Shown: piece after piece, positions 15,001 to 19,690 of the stretch
Numbering within the stretch: position 1 is the first letter of the stretch
How the letters are laid out: each line of letters starts with the position of its first letter
Assembly (NCBI GenBank): GCA_008690995.1
Contig: VRMN01000006.1
Coordinates: 1-22,500, forward strand
Origin: Porphyridium purpureum
Lineage: Eukaryota; Rhodophyta; Bangiophyceae; Porphyridiales; Porphyridiaceae
Length of the DNA: 22,500 nucleotides
Direction of reading: 5' to 3'
Notes under the pieces: model-generated
What the model saw: only the letters and a program-made list of their open reading frames with translations
Told to the model about the DNA's origin: nothing
The model's database searches: none
Translations under genes and position numbers: made by a program

Positions 15001-15795
15001 CAGAGTGTTGCGATTGCGCATCGGTCCTGCAGGCACTTGGAGCTCGGTCGCACGCACCATGAGGGGAATCAGGGTGCGCACCGATGAAGTTACGGTCCTC
15101 GCGTACAGCTGCGACAGAAACATGACAATCAAGGGACATTCTGTGACGACCTTAAAGCTGCAAGTCGACTTGAGAAGACGCGTTGTACCACCTGTGGCAT
15201 TGTTTGACCCCGCTCCCGTGGCTGCAGTGCCGACAAGGGACGCTACGCCAACGGATAAGCCTCCTGCTGCTCCTGCTTGAGCCGCTTGGTGGGCACCGCC
15301 TGCTCCGCTTGCGCCGGCTGAGAAGAGCGTCTGCACTGTTCTCGGAAAGTTGGAGTAGACCTCTTTGACAAAGTCCAAGATCGGCTGCACATGTTCCTCT
15401 AGTGTGCCACGGTAACTTTTGTGCAGGTCAAATATGATCTTGAGGCAGATGATTGCATTATCTTCATTCTCACTCTTGAGCGCGGTCATGGCGATTTGCA
15501 GGATTTCCACCACATAGGGCCTAGTGACCTCAATGTGTGGCAGCCGGTTCAAAATTTCAAGCACAAGGTGGCGTGACTTCTGGTCAATGCCGTCCACCTC
15601 CTGCGGCGGAATCAAGTGGTCAAGGACCTTCTTGAACACAGAAATGAAGCGCCTGAGAAAGCGCCGGTACTCGGCCGTATGCACAATTTCAATCGAGTCG
15701 CGGATTTCCGTGAGCAGTTGCAGCCGTCGCTGCGGCGACGTCTGCTGGCTGCTCAACTCTTGCGAGTGTGCCTCAAATGCCGTACTCGTGAGCAT
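4..15795 (-). CDS. TRA1: Tra1/TRRAP-family PIKK pseudokinase, scaffold subunit of SAGA and NuA4 histone acetyltransferase complexes
   Basis: An uninterrupted 5263-codon frame runs from an ATG at 15795 to a TAA at 4-6. Tra1/TRRAP is a large nuclear protein that binds transcription activators and brings SAGA and NuA4/TIP60 to promoters. Seen here: an N-terminal helical (HEAT-type) region starting about residue 20, including the TRRAP-like block ENEDNAIICLKIIFDLHK near residue 110. The FAT domain spans about 3430-4350, opening with a block around YYILAQQDWEHIADSFW. The PI3K-like domain spans about 4830-5215, and a FATC tail ends in DPSWHSWF. Kinase residues are missing: the catalytic-loop Asp and Asn positions read Ala5077 and His5082, and the DFG position reads QTR (5096-5098). 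That is expected for this non-catalytic family. Yeast and human homologues are about 3700-3900 residues. The excess lies in low-complexity Ala/Gly/Ser/Pro/Gln tracts near residues 158-205, 475-580, 745-830, 1980-2070, 2500-2850, 2930-3260 and 4370-4635. No intron is needed. Family call is very secure; exact start is likely because the TRRAP-like N-terminus follows it. Confidence 0.95.
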   Translation of the reverse strand: MLTSTAFEAHSQELSSQQTSPQRRLQLLTEIRDSIEIVHTAEYRRFLRRFISVFKKVLDHLIPPQEVDGIDQKSRHLVLEILNRLPHIEVTRPYVVEILQIAMTALKSENEDNAIICLKIIFDLHKSYRGTLEEHVQPILDFVKEVYSNFPRTVQTLFSAGASGAGGAHQAAQAGAAGGLSVGVASLVGTAATGAGSNNATGGTTRLLKSTCSFKVVTECPLIVMFLSQLYARTVTSSVRTLIPLMVRATELQVPAGPMRNRNTLHDLIAAQVKTVSFLSFVLKQFNDLLRPYERSIPQSVVQLLLSCPADAVPIRRELLIATRHILAADFRAAFYSQIDLLLDEKVLIGTGRQAHESLRPLAYSFLAELVHYVRLNLSLPHLGRIIYLFSTNVHDPTLNPHIQTTSVRLLLNLIEGLLNKSDTDPKARVLLVRIMDTMVSKYVAMRRSVPLLIERVKKAAAEVKELKEKEPNNSSSKQQSPSASGTGTGTSTPLSHGGGGIASEYRSPEDPLATLHKEYHDTKALLKTLTMGLKTVVWSASNTPVALPAVRKTRIDGTTDATAGAGAGAGASTALTAPGPIKEKGLSEEECAMLADLLDAFPGCIELYRETVAAAASLLGSTLEGTSSSGRSSLVETAKAEEKEIVDQFAQIFTVLEPKNFLSLFSTRVGALFDLNSTNQATLMIQQQFLSSSNISRYFATILGNFLVSRLDELDEGGGPLNVVISGRSKSVGSGRDVRGGQRGQQRQQRVEENQEEAQRQARDTDDRPKDQLNGQELHDRLRAKNETTRLPIRGTGKQDKAARKDGEKGEMTTSTAPVTELSRSQALLRLFKILFASVTVFPENESALRLHVGTLVNGCLTGISRIDADPVHYLQLLRALFKSLAGGRNDPIYKEIMPLVANTLTTLMHSLNGPHGEKYRDLMLELCLTIPARPSTLLPCLSLHIQPIAEALKCSNELTSLALRTLEFWVDTLHPEFLQGLLSKVEPQLSYGLWEHARPGTTGFGMTCVRILGKMGAANRDKHLQNCMQVRADDTQRNLPPVGCAPSVTAELAWDCEGMHSCGVSMKMDYFVAFCRSIFSSQAALSNAGSGFGLGFLPGNSSAPSSTALLEQKVHAYKLLVSIYQAFRNADVATSAALRGKSSPHHGDSARKRNELEDSKGGSGRNVSLATVAAASAARSLPGAGKQVALDLCKCLVVCCTDADIKSAWSGSAHVDTSSSDSAPLEPPDVHVGREAVRFEKDDSLPPPDAFMLSVIAMYARQVMAGGSSGDLDEWKDAMCPGRNTADLFDSSSSVQASEVNISAGTFVTACIESLSETSVSTSVYASDLLDEFVAQLLKVHSELQGESELDLIACGSSGSAAAGAAVLRILSACCHLCHGIKWQEKYGATRVLGLLVRRLPRSFLVAPLSSIPLASGLYFSGIESKLYKPTLEIEILKSLLAVLRETHVQSASYLTACATESISNCLKACHSNICFDDMSTTLADAHAPASEAEGQVMLKEGAKEEATNIDENDDEESGPVTMRDDTDEALSPRGDASGPTRAKVASDVAAVSPAARGPFPSAEELLDVDRDVTLAVFQDCIADVTLTREAAQGVVAFICRERGYGLRELWTGPWKENVARSLAPASRPLRTVPFVTQAGIVSMLCFVMSMDAGRAKPPLFTAREVLDHAPLKAIVAASIEIAEDTTILRLVEAEDAALIRLTENKLVDRRVAKALVNIKLTILQLFTVLMRDKAVFQSQGSAHAELLAPIVGVFFRALESRHEAIVTQACDGLRLVVAEPHVPKDILQANLRSILVLLSDYLKLSVNYLAGLSRVLELLSSWFNINLADKLLEHLQKWMEPEKLAAAKKWPAGSEIKVAVAILELFHLLPSGAVRFMEPLVHTVLHLEQVNFGGAMLLSSVCYSNEGLAGQHVSSSSPFRAALLKFCNRYASDAVDFFLRSDNLTGAGGNATGAGHGNVRNLFFAFLWADDGGPLRDALAGNTQKLIDATFKFKPVVAGGVSGQGVSAGASKPASGSLPSVPAPPSGSSQAGTAAPGVSSVAPTGSAAAQLLPGSASFASPNQASGQSAIPPLSSLTFCGIVVVEILSSRLPDWLAKQADVFGCLVDVWNNPDWVEMHIKKEDLLPVEQIGEAQTLAECILRYCYRQRGELAALFQLLSVFSRRSLRDFEFVKLYFTLTIPTEYSDAEKHAVLCHFLNLLKDTSVPQERKGHALTLLVLFMEKILSSMNAHDPATVTDVASAAEPSKNQIQVQAGADHPVVSADVIDRMVRELFDYGDESVSVPSAALSSTAAAEERDGTHVHSSAHQSGHQAQGLPPPQPFAAELLQLATLLIQNLPSKLVQYRKELIKFGWNHLKRDASVTKCWAFMNVCRFFEAYVAPDKIILQVYVALLRACQPEGRTLVRKALDVLTPVLPIRLPHHAEEHKYPIWIRYIKKMLVEEGHSLQHLVHIWQLLVRHGSLFYPARAQFVPQMVNSLQRLGLSPSTTTENRRLTVDLAELVIQWEKTRQAAAAAARSAITEPTNAPGYGEMDNEKDEAASATGSTAGGKRVRQEPEDESKSLDVNIDPLRDAPGRSGVERESSATDAQMLVETDRRPAKQLKDASGNAVPVPVPVTLERETGRGKVAGSSSSVSVAVDSNKDNAADVMSASPSASPSPSPGPQSPGSSLNHVKHKQGIALAAGASAAAMDDDFKPTSAMVEMIVNFLAKIAFAASVREERMALAERCCALISDALDLWPDTLIRLQHVEKILQSAAAAAQAAAVAAASAAAPAADRGGQNPSVGRMNMNIGVNPLAAAQQQRGQTASAVAASAAARGHQVDAGATKMQSLSGAASASPSGGFQSPVDVQAIEKQLVRQVSIWTSVKLCSVVLEKQGLRGAENNLGAFKAVFLPSFRSNAVGMPDVLVKLIAVLLKLYEEAQTKMDTDSDVTGGGGECSPIGQTATAEQFSVLKSAAVRAPVQAVEAAQLATRPPPVGPVAGQVGGSPPAGSQAAIASPSTLSQPIAAASVDGDKQKDAKPGLSVASVSGGPGAAASSLLASPRNDAGVAVPLSAQASKVMIQNLLVSFQDDLEHSLATLEHTIIRNVVPVLAFLNRNAPERMKRHDETMVRVLTRVAKEVVTIKRDTVSAVDTTPSVAAATANAGAVISQAHAPQNQNSAHVSLARGGMGAGVSGLASQSAAGIPGTAARPPLAQNPPGQRGAVPVSAAAAAALAHAAQSKSGSASGSSGMGVTSAMEQQTASLASPVRVTSAGSVAAAGAPGVPVQEQSEVSLLISIIRLLSERVSALDEHRKQFIQVLWALLERCAQPSILQCILTDCVAKWVTFGEASKVLPTSPLVDKEKLQFLNRMASFERLQAHIPGVNQLQASYLEVIYNLFAAPDASTYEDALGKLEKPFLIGTRSSDPQIRAKFTKLLCAPVGRTPENRLYYILAQQDWEHIADSFWIRQAVELLLDIVDSKVNLSIQCVATSDAVVRGVNGQARDCCAMDTMPDWTNDYDLDSAVGVVDLQLRERTSTVEFFLSCVRFFIHTDVDFCKQIWLSVFRAAWKTLPREDDFYGSGYSRSSPYELTMLSCNYVDVLASPVLQALIALIGKEYMLQQAGRRQNVVQCLVEGCAGVGTDEDGGDVDGESDGSLDLNLPAELLLYTAQKFGTWYVSIYLLESRLGALLRMRGIVSTYSSTSVGPSGGGGGADLQMWSSSTYNQIHTYGDVAMGSPGGGSYSPHTMGWNAVLEAEVETLQDVLCELYRLLNEHDMEIALWKQRTASSMTLTALFLEQRKDYDSAMRAYLESLSGAISSQGGLAQGEQQRSHQYQQRYSHAHARQHQNQQHVTLKEARMLEDKWIHCTKQLSHWDVLTEYSRSIVDTDLLHECLWRTPDWAALKELLAKHPIDDPVKLRLYQGFVQLQENKLENVTQLVEQASQKALEAFYSLPKNAGLTAYTPSLIVFQRLVELQESVRVISELNAANQGGAGVAPGVNTNTHPVGTDIPLDNIRQVLTSWRERLPAYSDAPLVWTDLLGWRQHIFTCILNTMQSLKETAGRDVPPPVLCLGVNETAWIVNKIGTMYRKKGLPESCLYVLMKMYTYPTMDVGDFFVKTKQQLKSYLKYPKFVDNPLAVGLRHANSCNIQHFPSKQKAKLFCLKGEFFFRLKQGPEASQAYTEALRFAADLSSSWLAWGQYCDAAALESAPVASVLGGMAGSGAGPETGTVSGGAATSAAGPAAAPRIPGATFNQQHSWPEATVTCYLMAVRFGSRRARMFISRVLRLLSLDSSSTADEASQTLVAQAILRFLDLFPNWAWLPWIHQLLPMLARREASVARDILVRIAVQYPQAVFYNLRSFLEERRPLDMKGTSGGSPTPSLVQEALQAPRQNVPPLLPTATQQMSIQQEQQLQAAQAAANSALSKFQQLQAHALQAAENVRQLESQSTVTAAAKQAARAAAEKAAQVASSAQKQASELANKATALQQRQNQMAQMTGLQPGGSAVAGAAGARAGVFSSAAAGVKAAGPAPTASVSGAVRAAGAAPSAVATGSSAGAVGSVATPGAATPSPPSVAAVSGKDAGAGTAQPSAPSPGTAPPSGVPRAGAPVSGASPPGSTSPGMKANVGPHATAASAQLVPKAAVSMDPNEAVALSIAAAAKLSASSAHQHAEIVMAMLIKHHQSLYVELERTALELSMRLKPQHEEQLLGLMQALLHRCYQLAPYAVQVVAPSIRSALEEVARMCFGTVSAGAAAPPASSFKIAPSIVDLKEAFEAELAPQTAKDFPATIEPFIRRLLRWKNIFQRRVDAIPRVQRLEHMSRYLLLLHESEVEVFGQYTGVDGSEPSPDLHIKIGRISANVTVMRHYNNASKRLELIGTDGNQYHFILETSVNVSTQRTEERAAQLYRLFNLLMENFLGRRCGFGFAPVGLDAPCLIPTSQHTRLVRDDPSSQSLLQALEAGLARRNMSVDQVCILFRRRTFDCLFSDGWSDTGAARSSAELLQQLAPSHGEGHFQHSSVNIKTGAVARQDALMARLQAFNYLCERVVPETALLHWVQMRVQTAGDLFALRHSLAKSLGVSSLVNYMLAIGARRPQHMLISLKSGRIQHVQTRPLVSSRGLIECDEGVPFRLTRNFVRLLGDANIHGAFSSYMAAAVDGLKDSEQLVSHFLFAVLRDEFGASESAATVVSGPAAPSSTAEPPLAVPVPNPAQVLVEKRLAESVRLILKRLEPLPDPPTNADGVLQDLDGVSKKVSELVSLAGSAHALCQMDPSWHSWF
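14082..14106. repeat. Short CCCCTG hexanucleotide microsatellite inside the Tra1 gene
   Basis: About four tandem CCCCTG units lie within the coding region. On the minus strand they encode an alternating Ala-Gly run near residues 565-572, inside one of the low-complexity insertions. The six-base unit keeps the frame, so copy-number change would only alter protein length. This shows directly how such insertions can grow. Confidence 0.8.
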
Positions 15796-16138
15796 GATGC
15801 ACTAATTCGCGCAAGTACTGGGCGCCCAGCTTCGTCCCTACACCTTGCGAGCCCGGGTCCAGGAAGCACTATGCGCATTCGGTTCGGCGCGCTGGACGGT
15901 GTGCAAACCGGTATCGTGTGCGTGGATATCTCTCGCTTGGACCGACAGAATTGCCCGCGCGCAACGCCGCGGCCGAGATCTCAGTGCCGGGAACCGCTTG
16001 CGCGCGCTCGTGCGCTCCCCCCTCTCGTTCCCTTGCGTGGACTCCCGCAGCACAACCCCCTGTGTGCCGTGCACGCGCGCGCGAAACCGCGACACGCGTT
16101 TGCAACGCGCTGCGCGCGCGCGCTCCTTCTCGGTTGCG

Positions 16139-16202
16139 GTACAGCTGCGCGTGTGCACGCTGTACGAACGGTACAGCGCCCAAAGTGTACCTCATACTGT
16201 AC
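16139..16202. promoter_or_regulatory. Cluster of five GTAC palindromes in the divergent promoter
   Basis: GTAC occurs at 16139, 16162, 16171, 16187 and 16199, five times in 64 bases; about 0.25 would be expected in random sequence of that length. Two copies share the longer core CGGTACAGC and the others read TGTAC. GTAC is its own reverse complement, so the sites have no fixed direction, which suits a divergent promoter. GTAC is the core bound by SBP/CRR1-type factors in green algae and plants; I do not claim that factor here. A regulatory role is inferred. Confidence 0.4.
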
Positions 16203-16223
16203 TCGCGGCGCGCTGGGTGGGCA

Positions 16224-16231
16224 TTTTATAA
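16224..16231. promoter_or_regulatory. TATA-like AT-rich element
   Basis: TTTTATAA stands out in G+C-rich surroundings. Read on the minus strand it contains TATAAAA. It lies about 250 bases upstream of the RRM ATG and about 430 bases upstream of the Tra1 ATG, so it could serve either gene, or neither. No transcription start can be placed from sequence alone. Confidence 0.3.
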
Positions 16232-16480
16232 CCCTCATTTTTAACATCCGGAATTTGTGCGGTGTGAGACGCCCGCAGCCGCGCGGTGCATGTAAAACGC
16301 TTCGGTTTGAGTAGAAGTATCCGCGCCAGGCGCAGTTGCGGAGGGCGTGACACATAGAGGCGGAGGTACGAAGATTGCGGGCTCCACAGAGAGTCGAGGT
16401 GACGGCTCGATCAGGTTTGGCGTGGATCTTGCGGGAGAAGCGGGAGGGAGTGTAGCGCGGATCGTTGGCCCTGCTGCAGA

Positions 16481-18103
16481 ATGAATCACCACCCGTTCGA
16501 GAAGCAGCAGCCGCCGCCGCTGCCGCCGCCGCAGCAGCAGCAGCCGCTGCATCAGCATCTACCGCCCAACGTGTCGCTGCAGCAGCACCCGCCTCAGGCA
16601 GCGCAACAGCATCATCAACAGCAGCAACAGATGCATGCGATACAGCAGATGCATGTGATGCAGCAGCAGCATGCCCACGCACAGGCTGAGGGCGCGGACG
16701 GCGAACCAAATCCTGCGGCAACAGATCCGGCGTACGCCGCGGCGTTTTACATGAATCCAATGAACGGCCTCACGTACAATCCGTATGCGGCGGCGGCGGC
16801 AGTCGCCATGGCGCACGCTTACAGCAGGGCCCCGTCTGGAGGCGCGCAGCCGCGAGTAGGGCCAGGCGTTGGTGCCGGTGGCGCGAATGGCGGCACCGGC
16901 GCGGGCTCGGCGATGAACGGCACCCAGGTGTCGATCTGGGTGGGTGACCTGGACCCATACATGGACGAAAGATTCCTGACAAACGCAGTTGCAAGCGCCG
17001 GCTGGACAGAGCACGTGCAGCGTGTCAAAGTGATTCGCAGAAGTAGCGGCGCACACGCCGGGTATGGGTTTCTCGTAGTTCATTCCATGGAGGCTGCACA
17101 GCATATCATTCAGTTTGGAAATGGTCTGCCTATCGCAATGACAAACCGTTCGTGGCGCCTTCAAATGGGCCGAGTGTCTGGCGGCTCGGGTGACGACGTC
17201 GGAATGGATCAAATGCAGCAGCACGGCCAGCACTGGAATCGGGCCGCGTCGGGTGACGCAGTCGCAGGCGATGCGGCCGGGCGCGGCGGCTGGCAGCCAG
17301 CTACGGAAGCGAATCTCTACGTTGGTGATTTGGACCCTGCGGTCTCTGACTATGAGCTGCTCAACTACTTTCGCGCACGATTTGCGTCTGTGCGCCACGC
17401 CAAGGTCATGTGCGATGAGGTGGGACAGAGCCGAGGATACGGATTTATCAGATTCAGCTCTATGGCCGATGCGCAGGAAGCAGTCAAGCTGTTCAACGGG
17501 ACCATGATTCGCGGCCGACCGATCCGGGTTAACCTGGCGCATCGCTCGTCCGGAGGACAGTCGAATGATTCGCGCGGAGGCGGCGGCGGAAATGTGAATG
17601 GCGGCACGCATCCTAATGGACCAAAGCGTAGGAGAGACCAAGGGAGCGTGCCTTCGGGCGTGACAGACGAATCCATCACGACCTTGTTTGTGGGAGGCAC
17701 TATACCGAGCATTCAGGAAGGCACACTATGGGAGGAATTTAGTGCACACGGTACGGTGCAGGCCGTCAAATTACCCATTTCGAAAACGGGCTTTGCATTT
17801 GTTCGGTTTGCTACCCGAGCCGACGCCGAGAGTGCCAAGAATGCTTTGAATATGAGCAGTGTGCCCAGCATTAATCCGCATCGCGCGATTCGAGTTGAGT
17901 GGGCGGCGGAACAACTTCCTGTTCGCGATACGTCGGCGGCATCAGATGGCGCGTCGATGGTCGTAGATCAGTCGCAGCAGTCGCAGCAACAACAAGCCCA
18001 GTCTCAGCTATCGCCACAACAGGAACATTCACCTCAAACCGACAGCACGGAGGACGCAACACATACAAAGACAAATGGTGATGCTGTTTTGATCGAGGAA
18101 TGA
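16481..18103 (+). CDS. Three-RRM RNA-binding protein of the Nam8 / RBP45-47 / TIA-1 / SECp43 type
   Basis: A 540-residue intronless frame begins at ATG 16481 and ends with TGA at 18101-18103. Residues 1-70 are Gln/Pro/His-rich, followed by a Gly/Ala linker. RRM1 spans about 150-232 (RNP2 IWVGDLDP, RNP1-like AGYGFLVV). RRM2 spans about 277-355 (LYVGDLDP; RGYGFIRF at 318-325). RRM3 spans about 401-474 (LFVGGTIP; TGFAFVRF). A basic KRRRD at 382-386 may be a nuclear signal. The tail after 495 is Gln/Ser-rich and ends acidic. The VGDLDP motif in RRM1 and RRM2 and the spacing of three RRMs match yeast Nam8/Ngr1, plant RBP45/47, animal TIA-1 and SECp43, which act in U1 snRNP-dependent splicing, mRNA binding or selenocysteine-tRNA handling. 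Sequence alone does not decide which role applies. RRM1 has a weaker RNP1 than the other two. The Gln-rich ends suggest granule-forming behaviour, which is inference. Confidence 0.93.
   Translation: MNHHPFEKQQPPPLPPPQQQQPLHQHLPPNVSLQQHPPQAAQQHHQQQQQMHAIQQMHVMQQQHAHAQAEGADGEPNPAATDPAYAAAFYMNPMNGLTYNPYAAAAAVAMAHAYSRAPSGGAQPRVGPGVGAGGANGGTGAGSAMNGTQVSIWVGDLDPYMDERFLTNAVASAGWTEHVQRVKVIRRSSGAHAGYGFLVVHSMEAAQHIIQFGNGLPIAMTNRSWRLQMGRVSGGSGDDVGMDQMQQHGQHWNRAASGDAVAGDAAGRGGWQPATEANLYVGDLDPAVSDYELLNYFRARFASVRHAKVMCDEVGQSRGYGFIRFSSMADAQEAVKLFNGTMIRGRPIRVNLAHRSSGGQSNDSRGGGGGNVNGGTHPNGPKRRRDQGSVPSGVTDESITTLFVGGTIPSIQEGTLWEEFSAHGTVQAVKLPISKTGFAFVRFATRADAESAKNALNMSSVPSINPHRAIRVEWAAEQLPVRDTSAASDGASMVVDQSQQSQQQQAQSQLSPQQEHSPQTDSTEDATHTKTNGDAVLIEE
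16503..16552 (+). repeat. CCG/CAG trinucleotide-rich tract encoding Pro/Gln run
   Basis: Imperfect CCG and CAG triplets at the start of the RRM gene encode the Pro- and Gln-rich run at residues 9-24. Further Gln/His-rich triplets continue to about 16680. Such tracts change length easily and could differ between strains. Confidence 0.7.
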
Positions 18104-18204
18104 AGTGATGTCACATTGCACGCTCTTGAAGTAGAGTCCTTTGCATTCGAAACCACCCATTTTCTCCTCGTAGTTCTTTCCATGCATATTTGGGTTAAAT
18201 AGTC

Positions 18205-18210
18205 AATAAA
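18205..18210 (+). terminator. Poly(A) signal AATAAA for the RRM gene
   Basis: A canonical AATAAA lies about 100 bases past the RRM stop codon, in an AT-richer 3' stretch. It is the first such hexamer downstream on this strand, so it is a reasonable 3'-end signal. Cleavage would be expected a few tens of bases later. Confidence 0.5.
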
Positions 18211-18539
18211 CGACGACATAGCTCCCACGACAGGTGGGGCAGAGGCCTGGCATCCATGTCTCCGGGCAAAAGGGGTTGCTTTGAATACCCATTTGTCAAC
18301 CAATTATTGTATTCTGCCGGCAGAGACTGCGTGACTGCCTCGCAAGAGCCGTGTGGTGGCCACAATTGGCGGGCGTTTGGGCCAGGAGGTCAAGCCATCC
18401 TTTGACGCTCGGCCTCAAGATTTCAGAAATTGAGAGTCAAGGCAAGGCTAGGCGGGTCTTCATCAAGCATGCGTCCCGTAAATGAGACCTTGAAGCAGAG
18501 AAACCAATGAGGCAATCTTGAGAGCTCGCGCCTAAATCA
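18211..18539. other. Intergenic stretch with no recognisable gene
   Basis: This follows the poly(A) signal of the RRM gene. Frames on both strands are short and interrupted. Weakly coding-looking fragments on the plus strand (for example about 18363-18480) could be the eroded N-terminal part of the Fanzor relic that follows, but no motif proves it. Confidence 0.5.
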
Positions 18540-19690
18540 GCACAACGAGCAGCTGTAATTACATGAACCACATGCTGAAGCTATAGAAACAGGATCTACT
18601 GCACACAGGTATCTTAAGACGCAAAAAGCAAGTGGAGGAGCGTTGGTGGATTTTCGTGCAATGACTATGCAGCGTTCAAGTAAAGATGGTAGGGCACAAC
18701 ACTAGAGCCTTCAGCTTCTTGCCCTGAGTATCTTCGCTTGGAAACACATCACATGTGACACTGGCCATTAGCGAGGGCCACCGCGATGTGTTGTTGGTTG
18801 CATCGGCCATGCCAGACCAGAGCCTTTCCATGACTTTTCTGCACCAATGCGAGGTAGCAGTCGAACACCTGTTTACGACTGAGTGAAGGAAAGGTACGAA
18901 GAAACCGCGTGAGTTTACGGCAAATGGGAAGATGCATAGCTATCCTTTCTGTGTCGAACCCGGCAACGTGAAAGCTGCACGGACTGCGAAGAAGCGCGGC
19001 AAAAATGTGCTGACGCTGTCACTCTTATTCAGGACTTTACTGGCAAGCGCGTGGTAGCAGAAGACAGTGGTCTCCTTAACCTTGTCTATTGATAGTAGAG
19101 GCAAGACGATGAGAACGAGAAACTAGCATTTGCACGCCATAGCGACAAAGAGTACCAGCAGAAGATTGGTCTCGAGGTAGCTCTGATAAACCGCGCGTAA
19201 TGGATGAGCAGAGCAAACCTGATAAAGGCTTGACCCAAATGGCGAGCGCAAAGACTCCTGATGCTGTCCTGATATTTGCCTACACTGACTTGTTCACCAT
19301 CCTGGACAGGCTGCTGCAGCTGAATTCCGAAGGACCGCGAGCGATGGATGGCATCTGTCAAGACATCCAAGATTCAGCTGGTGCAAGTAAGAGCAGACGT
19401 GTGGGAGTAGCCTACAAAGCAGGTGTGTTCAGCAACTGCAGCCAGGATGACTGCGCCGGCGCCGAGGAGGAAGTGCGCAACGCTTTGAGGACAAGAGCCA
19501 TCGAAGTGTACGAAGCGAGTGAAGACCATATTAGCCAGTGGTGCAAATACTGTCAAAATAAAGTAGTGCCGATTTCCAGTGCGGGCGGCGACCACGTGAC
19601 GAAGCCACGGTGCTGACTGCAACGACATGGGCTCGCAAGACCCTGAATTGCAATGTCAAAGCCGCAGTGAACATCCTGCACATCATAAAG
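18540..19690 (+). pseudogene. Decayed Fanzor (eukaryotic TnpB-like RNA-guided nuclease) gene
   Basis: Fragments in all three plus-strand frames follow the order of Fanzor proteins, the eukaryotic relatives of IS200/IS605 and IS607 TnpB. Near 18.69 kb RAFSFLP resembles the 'r.Fs.lP' block. At about 19045-19089 KRVVAEDSGLLNLVY resembles RuvC-I (v.v.DPG..n.v), with Asp at 19063. About 19099-19197 contains FARHSDKEYQQKIGL, like the following 'ls..yy...g' segment. The longest open piece (ATG 19200 to 19616, 138 codons) has VGVAYKAGVF at 19401-19430, like 'v.ayG.g.F'. It then has EDHISQWCKYC (Cys at 19542 and 19551), matching the 'dE.rTS..C..C' start of the zinc finger. At about 19643-19678 LNCNVKAAVNIL matches 'WnRDvNAA.NIL' (RuvC-III), with Asn in place of the Asp. 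Three consecutive stops (TGA TAG TAG, 19090-19098), frame changes and the lost second Cys pair show that it is dead; an intron could not remove the clustered stops. No terminal repeats or target duplication were found. The family call comes from motif order and spacing and is not database-verified. Confidence 0.72.

Larger units (their letters stand above)
15796..16480. promoter_or_regulatory. Divergent intergenic region between the Tra1 and RRM genes
   Basis: This 685-base stretch separates the Tra1 start (minus) from the RRM gene start (plus), so it must hold the 5' leaders and promoters of both. The part next to Tra1 (about 15950-16135) is rich in GCGC and CGCG runs. Then come a GTAC cluster and an AT-rich patch at about 16222-16255, followed by a leader of roughly 230 bases before the RRM ATG. 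Open frames crossing it on both strands (for example 15616-16314 plus and 15981-16760 minus) are Arg/Ala/Cys-rich and look like by-products of high G+C. I see no RNA gene here. Confidence 0.75.

Noticed and set aside
15616-16760. Several open frames of 100-260 codons in the divergent region (for example 15616-16314 plus and 15981-16760 minus)
   Set aside because: Composition is Arg/Ala/Cys-rich, they overlap one another on both strands, and they run into the ends of the flanking real genes. No motif was seen.
16559-17641. 360-codon minus-strand open frame opposite the RRM gene
   Set aside because: It is antisense to three clear RRM domains, rich in Arg/His/Leu/Cys with no domain, and is explained by codon bias on the coding strand.
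18749-18937. 62-codon and 94-codon (19086-19370) minus-strand frames in the gap
   Set aside because: No recognisable domain was seen, and they are antisense to the Fanzor-like fragments. They are probably shadows of former coding sequence.
19200-19616. 138-codon ATG-started open frame as a stand-alone hypothetical gene
   Set aside because: Its motifs match the middle of a Fanzor protein, and matching upstream and downstream pieces lie in other frames, so it is better read as one fragment of the relic.
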